Origin: a virus
IMG/VR virus record: IMGVR_UViG_3300023184_000024
Span: 186,001-250,000 of that record
DNA: 64,000 nucleotides
Direction: 5' to 3' (one strand)
Shown here: piece by piece, positions 44,108 through 54,900 of the stretch
How positions within the stretch are numbered: position 1 is the stretch's first letter
How the letters are laid out: each line of letters starts with the position of its first letter
Position numbers and translations under genes: made by a program
Notes under the pieces: model-generated
Databases searched by the model: none
The model's input: only the letters and a program-made list of their open reading frames with translations
Told to the model about the DNA's origin: nothing

Positions 44108-44422
44108 ATGTCAATAACAACATCTAATGTAACAACCGCAGTTGGTAATGTTTACGTAAGTTCAGGAAATACTGCTATTACATTTTTAAGTTTATGTAAT
44201 TACAGTGTGGGAAATGTAACAGCAAATGTGCATGTGGTGCCTAGTGGTTCTTCTGCCAACAGCATTAACCAGATCCTGGCAAGTATACCAATTACCACAC
44301 TTGATACTTTTCAACTGTATGTCACAGGAGAAAAATTAATATTAAGCAACAACGACTCGGTGCAAGTCAGTGCCAGTGGCAATTCGTCGATTAGTGCACT
44401 AACCAGTTACACCAGTCTTTAA
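44108..44422 (+). CDS. Small virion-associated protein
   Basis: A 104-residue Ser/Asn/Val-rich protein (SITTSNVTTAVGNVYVSSGN, ending with QLYVTGEKLILSNNDSVQVS). Its beta-strand spacing resembles a single beta-sandwich domain of the kind found in head-tail or fibre accessory proteins. AAGGA precedes the ATG. The stop is directly followed by the next ATG. It is not recognised. Confidence 0.7.
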   Translation: MSITTSNVTTAVGNVYVSSGNTAITFLSLCNYSVGNVTANVHVVPSGSSANSINQILASIPITTLDTFQLYVTGEKLILSNNDSVQVSASGNSSISALTSYTSL

Positions 44423-44821
44423 ATGGGATACTACGTTAAAAACAGACAGTTGCAATCGGGCTCATCGGGTGTGGTGATCCCAAGCGGTCCTACTGCTGAA
44501 AGACCATTGGCTCCTCGCTTTGGATTAATACGATACAACACTGACTCAGGCGCAGTTGAGTTTTTTAACGGAACACAATTTGTACAACTTAGTCAAGCTG
44601 GATCTATTAGTTACATTGTTGATAGTTTTACCGGCGATGGCTCCACTGTTGTTTTTACAATGTCAATACAGGAAACACTAACTACTCAAATTATTGTGTT
44701 TGTAGGATCAATATATCAAGATCCTGCCACAGCGTATACAGTAAATGGATCTTATAATATAACTTTTACTTCGGCTCCGCCATCAGGAGAGCCAATCAGC
44801 GTGATTCACAGCACGACTTAA
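44423..44821 (+). CDS. Fibre-associated protein with carbohydrate-binding-like tail
   Basis: A 132-residue protein. The N-terminal half has a GLIRYNTDSGAVEFFNGTQF motif, seen in many phage fibre proteins, and also in the 47190 gene (GGTVRFNTLIQNLEVYNGTS) and the giant fibre (GMVRFNTSLNNLEFYDNNSW). The second half (SFTGDGSTVVFTMSI to the end) is another recurrent fibre module, seen in the 47190 and 48935 genes too. It may be a stand-alone version of these modules. Confidence 0.75.
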   Translation: MGYYVKNRQLQSGSSGVVIPSGPTAERPLAPRFGLIRYNTDSGAVEFFNGTQFVQLSQAGSISYIVDSFTGDGSTVVFTMSIQETLTTQIIVFVGSIYQDPATAYTVNGSYNITFTSAPPSGEPISVIHSTT

Positions 44822-44823
44822 CC

Positions 44824-44831
44824 CATAAATA
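44824..44831 (+). promoter_or_regulatory. Late promoter-like octamer before the 780-residue fibre gene
   Basis: CATAAATA, 16 nt before the ATG at 44848, with AAGGA between. Confidence 0.6.
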
Positions 44832-44847
44832 TCCTACAAGGATCAGA

Positions 44848-47190
44848 ATGGCTATAAACAAGATTTCCGGCAATATACTAGCAGATAATCTGCAACGTGG
44901 TGCCAACTTAAGTATACAAGGCAACCTAGTTTATGTAGATGTTGTCAATACTCGTCTTGGCATAAACACCAACTCAACCACGTCTACATTGACCGTTGCC
45001 GGCAATGCTGAAATTTCTACAACGCTTACTGTAAACGGTAATGCCACTGTTGGTAACTTGGGCACATCAGGGATATTGACTGCAACTGGTAACATCACCG
45101 GAGGCAACTTGATCACCGGCGGGATTGTCAGTGCAATTGGCAACGTTTCAGGAAATTACATATTTGGCAACGGTAGCCAGTTAACCGGTATTGACGCCAC
45201 GTCCATCCAAAACGGCAACTCAAATGTTCGAGTATCTGCAAACGGTAATGTGTCTGTTGGCATCACTGGCACAAGCAATGTTGTGGTAATTGCATCAACT
45301 GGTGAATATGTTACTGGCGTTGTAAGTGCATCAGGTAACATCACCGGTAATGGTGTAACTTTGTCAGCCAATGCTATCTCGGCAGCATCTGGAGTTCTTA
45401 ATCTAGGATCTAATGCTAATATAAAAATTGCCGGTGGATCTACCAATTATTTGTTGACCACAGACGGTTTTGGCAATTTAATCTGGGCTTCTGCCGGAGC
45501 AGTTGGTGTGGTTGGCAATGTTATTCCGATGGGAACTAACACACTAGGAAATCTTGTCAGCAATGCAGTAATATTAACAACAGCAACAACAGTGACCGAC
45601 GGCATTACACAATTAAACACAGTACTTGGAAAATTAGTACCAGCAAGTCCGCCTAATTTTCCAAACAGCACAACACTTTCGATTACCACAGCAACATCAT
45701 CAGGTCGCATGTGTAATTTTACTCAAACTGATAACACGCCGGGTGCCAATAAAGCAGTGGCAGCTGGAACTGTGGTGTCGGTGGTACGGGGTAGTGCTTA
45801 CACAACCAACACAATTTCTAATACCGGTCCAGGTGACACCGGAACATTGACAGTGTACTTGAATGGCACAGGTGCCGGCAATGTAACATTCAACACTGGG
45901 GCATCGCCTACTGCAAACGGTACCTACAGTAATCTGGTTGTAACCAACAACTATGACTACCATACAGCCAATTCAAGTATTGCCTCGGGTTTTTGGTATG
46001 TGTTTACATCACAAGCCAGCGGTGTAGTTACACAGGGGTGGAACGAAGTATACCTATCAGATTCTGTTACTGGTAACACAAATACGCCATATTGGTACTA
46101 TGATGCAGCCGCTCCGGGAACACCGGTATTTTCAAATGTCAGCGTAACAGCCAGTGCAAGCCCTAGCCTAACTTATTCTAGTACAATTCCGCACTATAAT
46201 TCAGGAACACAATTCGGACTTGGATTTAGTGTAAACAAGCTGTCGGGCGATTTATACCCAAACAACGGCAACTTGCTAACAAATTCAACAGCCGCTGGCG
46301 GAGCATTCCAAGCACCAGCCAGCGTGACTTATGCCGCTGCCAATGTCACTGTGCCATTAACTCGAAGCTTGTATGTAAGTTCAGGAACAGCAACAGGAAA
46401 CACAACAGCTAATATTGTTGCTAGTGGATTTGGTTCTAGCGCAACTGGTCCAAGTGTGACAGTTACAAATAGTTATAATTCAGCATCACAAGCATTTACA
46501 ACTGCCTTGGCAGCAACGGTGCTTTACAAAAATGGAAATTCCACAGCCGTAGATGAAGGCAATGTCATTGTCACCAGTGTTGGCACAGGGTCCGGTAATG
46601 CATATAGGATTATCAATCCAGGATCAGTGGCCACCCCGACCTACACCGGCAGCGAGGCAGCATTTAACAGTCAAACCAGTACTTTACAAACATATGATGC
46701 CACAGTGGTTGGATCAGGATCTGCTGGAGTTCTCAAACACGACCAAACAAATTACTCAACTGGTTATTTGCCAGCAGGCCCAAATTTAAGTTCTGGCCGT
46801 ACAGGCACACAATACTTTACACTTAAGTTTGTGAGAACAAACGTTTCAAAATTTGATATCACGTACTCGGGGAATGTAGCCGGTATGTGGGTAGCCTTGC
46901 CGGGGTCAGTAATAGATTCAAGTTCCAGTGCCAATGGATGGATCAACATGGCAACTGCTTATGGAGGTGCCGGGTACCCGGGAGTTAATTCTCCAGGTAA
47001 CGGCAGTGATGGGTGTAGTCTGGGCGGGGTTGTGCCAATAAACGTCAATCAAGCCAGTGCAATCAACCGAACTTGTACATTTGGTACAGTGAGTAGTTCT
47101 AGTACAGCAACCAACGAAATTTACGTTAGGGTAGCTCTAACGTCAGGGCAGACCGTGTCGGCCTTATCAATTAACGCGGCGAGTAACTAA
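44848..47190 (+). CDS. Fibre-like virion protein
   Basis: A 780-residue protein. Residues 1-210 hold the Gly/Asn/Thr repeat pattern of the cassette (GNATVGNLGTSGILTATGN, then GNITGGNLITGGIVSAIGN) and a FGNGSQLTGIDATSIQNGNS motif shared with the giant fibre. Residues about 290-780 are a long beta-rich region unlike the neighbours, with Trp/Tyr clusters and a Gly-rich end, possibly the receptor-binding tip. It overlaps the next start (TAATG). Confidence 0.82.
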   Translation: MAINKISGNILADNLQRGANLSIQGNLVYVDVVNTRLGINTNSTTSTLTVAGNAEISTTLTVNGNATVGNLGTSGILTATGNITGGNLITGGIVSAIGNVSGNYIFGNGSQLTGIDATSIQNGNSNVRVSANGNVSVGITGTSNVVVIASTGEYVTGVVSASGNITGNGVTLSANAISAASGVLNLGSNANIKIAGGSTNYLLTTDGFGNLIWASAGAVGVVGNVIPMGTNTLGNLVSNAVILTTATTVTDGITQLNTVLGKLVPASPPNFPNSTTLSITTATSSGRMCNFTQTDNTPGANKAVAAGTVVSVVRGSAYTTNTISNTGPGDTGTLTVYLNGTGAGNVTFNTGASPTANGTYSNLVVTNNYDYHTANSSIASGFWYVFTSQASGVVTQGWNEVYLSDSVTGNTNTPYWYYDAAAPGTPVFSNVSVTASASPSLTYSSTIPHYNSGTQFGLGFSVNKLSGDLYPNNGNLLTNSTAAGGAFQAPASVTYAAANVTVPLTRSLYVSSGTATGNTTANIVASGFGSSATGPSVTVTNSYNSASQAFTTALAATVLYKNGNSTAVDEGNVIVTSVGTGSGNAYRIINPGSVATPTYTGSEAAFNSQTSTLQTYDATVVGSGSAGVLKHDQTNYSTGYLPAGPNLSSGRTGTQYFTLKFVRTNVSKFDITYSGNVAGMWVALPGSVIDSSSSANGWINMATAYGGAGYPGVNSPGNGSDGCSLGGVVPINVNQASAINRTCTFGTVSSSSTATNEIYVRVALTSGQTVSALSINAASN

Positions 47191-48875
47191 TGGCAGTTTC
47201 AATAGCACAATACGTTGACCTACTGTTTAAAAAGCTACAAGGCGTTGCAAAAACAGCCAACAGCACAGTCAAAGGAGCATCCAATGAAAGCATTGCAAGC
47301 CCACCGCTGTTGCGCGGGGATGTTGTATGGGTAGAGTCTAATCAAATTGGCAACACTGCTCAGGCAATTGCTGGCATTGCCACCGCTTATAGAAACAGTG
47401 GAGCAGTTGAATGTGCGCCTGATACCACAGTGCCGCCTATTGGAAGTATTAGGCCCACTTGGTTGACCAACAAAACGTACTGGATACCACAAGAATTTGG
47501 ATCTACATGGCTGCCGAAAGTATTTGTTGGGCCAAGTGGTGCTGCTAATATTGAATCAACTGGTACACAGATATTTTCTGCTGGTATTGGCGGAGCTGGT
47601 GAATATTACTTTGATACACAAGCCGGAGTTTTAAACTTCATAGGTGAAACTATTCCCGCAGTGCTCACTGCCGGCAATGTTGTTTATGTAGCAGGATACC
47701 AATATTCGGGATTGCTTGGAACCACAAACTTACCAGGAAATACCACAATTGGTAATTTGGTAATAGCAAATACAACCATAACTACCAACCAGGTAAATGG
47801 TAATATTACTTTACAGCCAACTGGAAATGGCCTTGCAATAATCAACACTACCACTGGATTGGCTGTGCCATCGGGTAATACAGATCAACGACCAACAGGA
47901 GTCAATGGCGGGACAGTTAGATTTAATACACTAATTCAGAATTTAGAAGTTTACAACGGAACTTCATGGGTGCAAGCCGGCAGTAGCGGCAATACATTTA
48001 CGATTACAAATCAAACAATTTCACCAGATGGAGTTGGTGCTGTTTACACGTTGAATCAAGACGCAACGTCACCCAGTATATTACTAACAATAAACGGTAT
48101 TAATCAAACACCAGACGTCGACTATTCAGTGACTGGAAACTCGCTGACAATGACCACAGTTCCATTGAGCTCAGATTTTATTCAAGTAAGATTTTTAGCA
48201 GGATTGACAACAAATTATTTGATGACCAACAGTTCAGGAAATGCTGTTATATCTGTGGAGAACTCGGGAAATATAAATTTACAGCCAAGTGCTGGACACT
48301 TGATTAATTCTTACAGTAATATTCTTCCCACAGCTAATGTGACTTACAGTTTAGGATCATCAACTCAACGTTGGAAAGACCTGTGGTTGTCGGGGTCAAC
48401 TCTGACTCTTGGCAACATTGTTATTAAGAACGTCACTGGAAATACTATTAGTTTTTACGGACCAGACGGAGTTACACCGGCCATACTGGCAGCGGCAAAT
48501 GCTGATTTGGCAGAAAAGTACACCAGCGACCGGGAGTACAGTTCGGGCACTGTATTGGTATTTGGCGGTTTGGCACAGGTCACAGCTTGCACACACTCAG
48601 AAGACCACAGAGTTGCTGGTGTAGTAAGTACTGCCCCTGCACATTTAATGAATTCTGATCTGACAGGAACATCGGCTGATGTTGCCTTGGCCGGTCAGGT
48701 TCCTTGCTATGTCATTGGTCCAGTGGCCAAAGGCGATGTTTTAACTACATCAGACATAGAAGGATATGCCAAAGTATTGGATTTTTCACTGTTTAAACCA
48801 GGTTGTATAGTTGGAAAATCGCTGGAAAATTGTGGCAACGGCCAACATAAAATATTAATTTCTGTAACTCGCTAG
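47190..48875 (+). CDS. Fibre-like virion protein with conserved C-terminal domain
   Basis: A 561-residue protein starting MAVSIAQYVDLLFKKLQGVA. It has fibre modules in the centre (LPGNTTIGNLVIANTTITTN, SYSLG-type TYSLGSSTQRWKDLWLSGST). The last 120 residues (from ADLAEKYTSDREYSSGTVLV through VAGVVSTAPAHLMN to VIGPVAKGDVLTT) match the C-terminal domain of the giant fibre. Such end domains often trimerise and may be auto-processed, which is known for some fibre families but not shown here. It overlaps the upstream stop. Confidence 0.83.
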   Translation: MAVSIAQYVDLLFKKLQGVAKTANSTVKGASNESIASPPLLRGDVVWVESNQIGNTAQAIAGIATAYRNSGAVECAPDTTVPPIGSIRPTWLTNKTYWIPQEFGSTWLPKVFVGPSGAANIESTGTQIFSAGIGGAGEYYFDTQAGVLNFIGETIPAVLTAGNVVYVAGYQYSGLLGTTNLPGNTTIGNLVIANTTITTNQVNGNITLQPTGNGLAIINTTTGLAVPSGNTDQRPTGVNGGTVRFNTLIQNLEVYNGTSWVQAGSSGNTFTITNQTISPDGVGAVYTLNQDATSPSILLTINGINQTPDVDYSVTGNSLTMTTVPLSSDFIQVRFLAGLTTNYLMTNSSGNAVISVENSGNINLQPSAGHLINSYSNILPTANVTYSLGSSTQRWKDLWLSGSTLTLGNIVIKNVTGNTISFYGPDGVTPAILAAANADLAEKYTSDREYSSGTVLVFGGLAQVTACTHSEDHRVAGVVSTAPAHLMNSDLTGTSADVALAGQVPCYVIGPVAKGDVLTTSDIEGYAKVLDFSLFKPGCIVGKSLENCGNGQHKILISVTR

Positions 48876-48895
48876 AAACGTTTTTTTACCTTTAC

Positions 48896-48903
48896 GGTAA
48901 ATA
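48896..48903 (+). promoter_or_regulatory. Late promoter-like octamer before the giant fibre gene
   Basis: GGTAAATA, 31 nt before the preferred ATG at 48935, with GGAG between. It sits in the 3' arm of a small TTTACC/GGTAAA hairpin. Confidence 0.55.
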
Positions 48904-48934
48904 GATGTTAGAAGCCTTAACGTTGGAGAATATA

Positions 48935-51900
48935 ATGGCCGTAACACGAATTAAAAATAATCAGATCACCGATACCACAATTAATGCGGCAGCCAAACTT
49001 GCCGACTATACAGTTACTGGTGGTAAGCTAGCAAATAACATAACCTATGGTTCAGACTGGACCATATCGGGAAATTTAACCGTTAACGGTACAACCAGCA
49101 CAATTGATACCATTGACTTGATCGTTGAAGATCCGTTGATGTTGTTGGCAAAAAATCAAACAGGAACTCCTGCACTTGATATTGGTTATATTGGTAAACG
49201 TGGATCAGCTACAAACATCGCATTCGTCTGGGATGAAAGTTCACAGAGATTTGTAACTGTTTTCACAGACAGTGAAAATACTAACACAGTTATTACTATT
49301 AATAGCTACGCCAGTTTTCAAACTTTAAATCTCACAGCACAAGACGGCAATTTTTCAGGAAATATCACAGTAACCGGCACCAGCGGCTTCACAGGAAATA
49401 CCACCATTGGTAATATGAGTGTGTCGGGTAATAATAAAACAATTGACATGGGACTCAACATTGTAGGCAATGTTCTTGACCCAGTAGGTGCGCAAGACGC
49501 TGCCACAAAAAGCTATGTTGACGGCATTGTCAGCGGCGGTATTACCATTGAAGATGACACTGCCAACACAACAGCACTGGCACTTGACGGAACTCTGGTA
49601 TTAAATGGCACAGCAAATGAAGTGACAGTGACTATCAGTGCTGTTGATACAGTGACATTTGGATTGCCAGACAGTATCAGCATTTCAGGTAACGTAAGTG
49701 CTGGTAACATAAGTGCTACAAACACAATATCTGCCGGTGACATAACTTCTGGCAATATTATTCCTACTGCCAACGTAACATATAATTTAGGTAGCCCAAC
49801 AGCTCAATGGAAGAGCTTGTACATCAGTGGCAACACAATTTACATGAGAGATGTTCAGCTACAACAACCTTCTGCCAGTGCCAATACGTTACAAGTTACC
49901 ACTGCTGATGGTACAACGTTGGGTGATTTTAAAACAGGCGGACTAACAGCCACAGGAAATGCCAATGTGGGCAATTTGGGCACTGCTGGCGTAGTGACTG
50001 CAACTGGCAACGTAACGGGTGGCAATGTTGGTACAGGCGGTACTGTGACTGCAACTGGCAACGTAACGGGTGGCAATGTTGGTACAGGCGGTACTGTGAC
50101 TGCAACTGGCAACGTAACGGGCGGCAACGTCGGCACAGGCGGTACTGTGACCGCAACTGGTAATGTAACAGGTGGCAACGTAGGTACTGCTGGATCAGTG
50201 ACAGCCACAGGCAATGTTAGCGGTGGTAATATGAGCACAGGTGGTACTGTGACCGCAACTGGCAATGTAGCTGGCGGCAATTTGACCACAGCTGGAGCAA
50301 CAAGTACAGCTACATTGACAGCTACAGGAAATGCCAATGTGGGCAATTTGGGCACAGGCGGTACGGTAACAGCAACTGGCAATGTAACCGGCGGTAATAT
50401 GAGCACAGGTGGCACTGTGACAGCAACTGGCAACGTAAGCGGTGGCAATGTGACCACAGTTGGTGCTGTAACTGCAACAGGTACAGTGACTGGTGGCAAT
50501 GTAAGCACAGGCGGTACTGTAACAGCAACTGGTAATGTAAGCGGTGGCAATGTGACCACAGGTGGTGCTGTAACTGCAACTGGCACAGTAACTGGTGGCA
50601 ATTTGACCACAGCAGGATTGACCAGTACTGCCACATTATCAGCCAGTGGCAATGCCACCGTGGGCAATTTGGGTACGGGCGGTACTGTGACAGCAACTGG
50701 TAATGTAAGCGGTGGCAATATAACAACTGGCGGAGCAGTAGATGCAACTGGCACAGTAACTGGTGGCAACTTGACCACAGCAGGATTGACCAGTACTGCC
50801 ACATTATCAGCCAGTGGCAATGCTAACGTGGGTAATTTGGGCACTGCTGGTACGGTGACTGCTACAGGTAACGTTGCAGGTGGCAACATCAGCACAGGTG
50901 GCACTGTGACTGCTACAGGTAATGTTGCAGGCGGCAACGTAACCACAGGTGGTACTGTGACTGCTACCGGTACAGTGACTGGTGGTAATGTAAGCACAGG
51001 TGGTACTGTGACTGCTACAGGTAATGTAAGCGGTGGTAATTTGGCCACAGGCGGCCAGGTAACAGCAACTGGCAACATTAACGGCGGCAATGTTAATACT
51101 TCTAGTGTTAACAACACAGGCGCATTAACTATAACCACAACAACTGGTAACCTTAATTTAGAACCAACTGGCAACATCGTATTAAACAACAAGTACATTA
51201 ATGGCGTAAATCAGCCAGTGCAAGACAACGATGCGGCCAGCAAGATCTATGTTGACAACATGGTGTCAACTCAAATAGCATACCACCAAGCAGTGACAGC
51301 GGCCACAACAGGCACACTGGCTACAGCCACAGGTGGTACAGTTACATATAATAATGGAACTGCTGGTGTTAATGCTACACTGACCACAACTGGTGCATTT
51401 AATTTAATCGACACAGCCAACGTTCAAACAGTTGGCACCCGTATTCTAGTTAAAAACGAAGCCAATGCTGCCTGGAACGGGGTATACACATACGCTAATA
51501 CAACAGCCATTGTTCGTTCCACAGACACCGACGAATACGGTCCAAACAGTTCTGAAGAATTGAGTATCAATGATTACTTCTTTGTCACCGGTGGTAGCAC
51601 CAACGCTGGTAGCGCATGGATTTGTGACGCACCGACTGGTGTAATCACTTTTGGTACCAGCAACATTCAGTTCGCTCAGTTTAGTAGCAGCCAAACATAC
51701 AGTGCTGGCAATGGCGTCAGCATCAACGGAACAGTGCTTTCTGCCAAAGTTGACGAAATTACCACATCATTTGATGGACTAGGCAATATCATTGTCAAAG
51801 CATCAGCACAATTAACAACACCAAACATTGGTGCGGCAACCGGTACATCGCTGACAGTAACAAGCGGGGTCACAGCAAATACTATAAGTGCTAATTTAAC

Positions 51901-54900
51901 AGTAAGTGCCACAGGCAATGTAAGCGGTGGCAATTTGACCACTGGTGGTGCAGTAGATGCTACTGGCACCGTAACTGGTGGCAATTTAAGCACAGGTGGT
52001 ACTGTAACTGCCACAGGTAATGTAAGCGGTGGCAATGTAACCACAGGCGGCGTAGTAACAGCAACTGGTACAGTAACCGGCGGCAACTTAAGCACAGGTG
52101 GCACAGTAACTGCCACAGGTAATGTAAGTGGTGGCAATTTGACCACAGGTGGTACTGTAACTGCCACAGGTAATGTAAGTGGTGGAAATGTGACCACAGG
52201 CGGCGTGGTAACTGCAACTGGTAATGTAAGCGGTGGCAACTTGACCACAGCAGGATTGACCAGTACTGCCACATTGACAGCCAGTGGCAATGCCAATGTG
52301 GGTAATTTGGGCACTGCTGGATCAGTGACAGCAACTGGCAATGTGGCTGGCGGCAATGTGACCACAGTTGGAGCAGTAGATGCAACTGGCACAGTAACTG
52401 GTGGCAATTTGGCCACAGGTGGTACTGTAACTGCCACAGGTAACGTAAGCGGTGGCAACATCAGCACTGCTGGATCAGTGACTGCAACTGGCAATGTTGC
52501 TGGTGGAAATGTAACCACAGGTGGTACTGTGACTGCAACTGGCAATGTTGCTGGTGGAAATGTGACCACAGGTGGTACTGTGACTGCAACTGGCAACGTA
52601 AGTGGCGGCAACTTGACCACAGCTGGAACAACAAGTACTGCCACATTATCAGCCAGTGGCAATGCCAATGTGGGTAATTTAGGCACTGCTGGATCAGTGA
52701 CTGCAACTGGCAATGTAGCCGGTGGCAATATAACAACTGGCGGTGTAGTAACTGCAACTGGCACAGTAACTGGCGGCAACATCAGCACAGGTGGTACTGT
52801 AACTGCCACAGGTAACGTAAGTGGTGGCAACATCAGCACAGCCGGACAAACAAGTACTGCCACATTATCAGCCAGTGGCAATGCCAATGTGGGTAATTTA
52901 GGCACTGCTGGATCAGTGACTGCAACTGGCAATGTAGCCGGTGGCAATATAACAACTGGCGGAGCAGTAGATGCAACTGGCACAGTAACTGGTGGCAATT
53001 TGGCCACAGGTGGTACTGTAACTGCTACAGGCAACGTAAGCGGTGGCAATTTAACCACAGGTGGTGTAGTAACTGCAACCGGCACAGTAACTGGCGGCAA
53101 CATCAGCACAGGTGGTACTGTGACAGCCACAGGCAATGTAAGTGGTGGCAACGTAACCACAGGTGGTGTAGTATCTGCCACAGGCAACGTAAGCGGTGGC
53201 AATTTAACCACAGCTGGTGCAGTAGTAACGCCAACAGTTACCAGCACATCAGGGTTGTCTATCACATCTGGATCAAATGGAAACATTACTCTTGATCCAA
53301 ACGGTACTGGCGTAATTGTTCTATCTGACCAAACAGCAAATCGCATGTTGTTTACTGGCGTAAATCAAGAAATCAAAACAGATGGCAATGCAACATTTGA
53401 CGGCGCCAATTTGGTTATCAGCGGTTCAGTAACAGTTGACAATGTTCTCATCAATGGCAACGACATTAAAGGCATTGGTAATGTATTGACCATCAATGAT
53501 GGTGCCCCAAATGATATTGTATTCACAATTTTTGGCGCAAATAATTCAAATGCACTTATAGTGGATTCATCTACTACCACAGTATTAGTTCACACTGGAA
53601 CACCCACCACAGGTGCAGCATTCAAGATTGGAACTTCGGACTCAATGATGGTACCAGTTGGTAATTCTATACAGCGTCCAGCTACTGGTGTAACTGGTAT
53701 GGTGCGTTTCAACACCAGCCTTAACAACTTGGAATTCTATGACAACAATTCATGGGAATCAGCTGGTAGTCAGTTCACTGTTATCACAGCCAACACACAA
53801 ACTGGAACTGGTAGTCAAACAGCATTCACATTGCCAGCTAACAGTACCACTGCTGGTACAATTGTTGCAATCAACGGTGTGGTACAATTGCCAACATCGG
53901 CTTACAGTATTGCGGCCGATGTTTGTACATTCACTGAAGCGCCTACTGCCACTGATGTGATTGATTTTAGAATTTTAACTACTACATCAACAATTACTGG
54001 GATACTTGGCACAGCTGGAGCTTCAATAACAGCCAGCGACACAGCAGCCAACCTTAACGTCACTGGTAACTTGATTGTTGCTGCCGGCGGTGTATACTAC
54101 GGTGATGGTAGCGGATTGACCAACTTGAACGTGTCTGGAAACACAATTAGTTTTGGTAATTCCAAAGTTGATGTGGCCACCAACGGTGGTAATGTCAACA
54201 CAGTAATTTCTGGTACTACAGTACAAACTATTAGCCCAGGACTTGTCAACATCATTGGAGACTTGACTGTCAGTGGTAATGCTACACTAAGCGGTAACAT
54301 TTTGGGTGACAGAATACAAAATGGTACAACCACCATTGATATTCAAACACCTAACGGCAATGCTGACATCACAGTCGGTGGTGTAGGTGTTGCTGCGTTT
54401 GGCACAGGTGGATTAGCACTAACTGGTAACCTTGTACCAACTGCCAATGTTACATATGACTTGGGTAGTTCTATATCAGCTTGGAGAGACTTGTATTTGT
54501 CAGGCACAAGTATTAAACTTGGTGCTCAAACAATCTCATCAAATGCCACATCAGTGAGTTTTGGCTCTGCAACTGTTGCTACTACAGGCAACATTGTGGC
54601 TGCAAATATGACTGGTAACATCACATTCCCAGCAGGCAGTATAATTAACACAACTGGTAATGTAACTGGTGGTAACATTAACACAGGTGCTCAAGTAGTA
54701 GCAACTGGCAATATCACAGGTGGTAACATTACCACAGCTGGCAAACTAAGTGTAACCGGCAACGCTAACGTGGGTAACCTGGGCACATCAGGAAACATCA
54801 CTGCTTCATACTTCTTAGGTAACGGTAGTCAGCTAACAGGCATTGACGCCACAGCCATACAAAATGGCACAGCCAACGTTAGAACATTTAACAACGCTAA

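Noticed and set aside
44931-45446. Minus-strand frames opposite the 780-residue fibre gene
   Set aside because: They are antisense images of the Gly/Asn/Thr repeats, with Pro/Val-rich composition like those opposite the giant fibre.
49933-53225. CRISPR-like regular repeats
   Set aside because: The units are contiguous without unique spacers, stay in frame and encode a 17-residue protein repeat.
49855-53346. Two long minus-strand open frames (447 and 556 codons) rich in Pro, Val and Leu opposite the fibre repeats
   Set aside because: They are the reverse complement of the 51-bp repeat units, which happen to lack stops in that frame. They have no ribosome sites and the plus-strand frame continues through with clear protein features.
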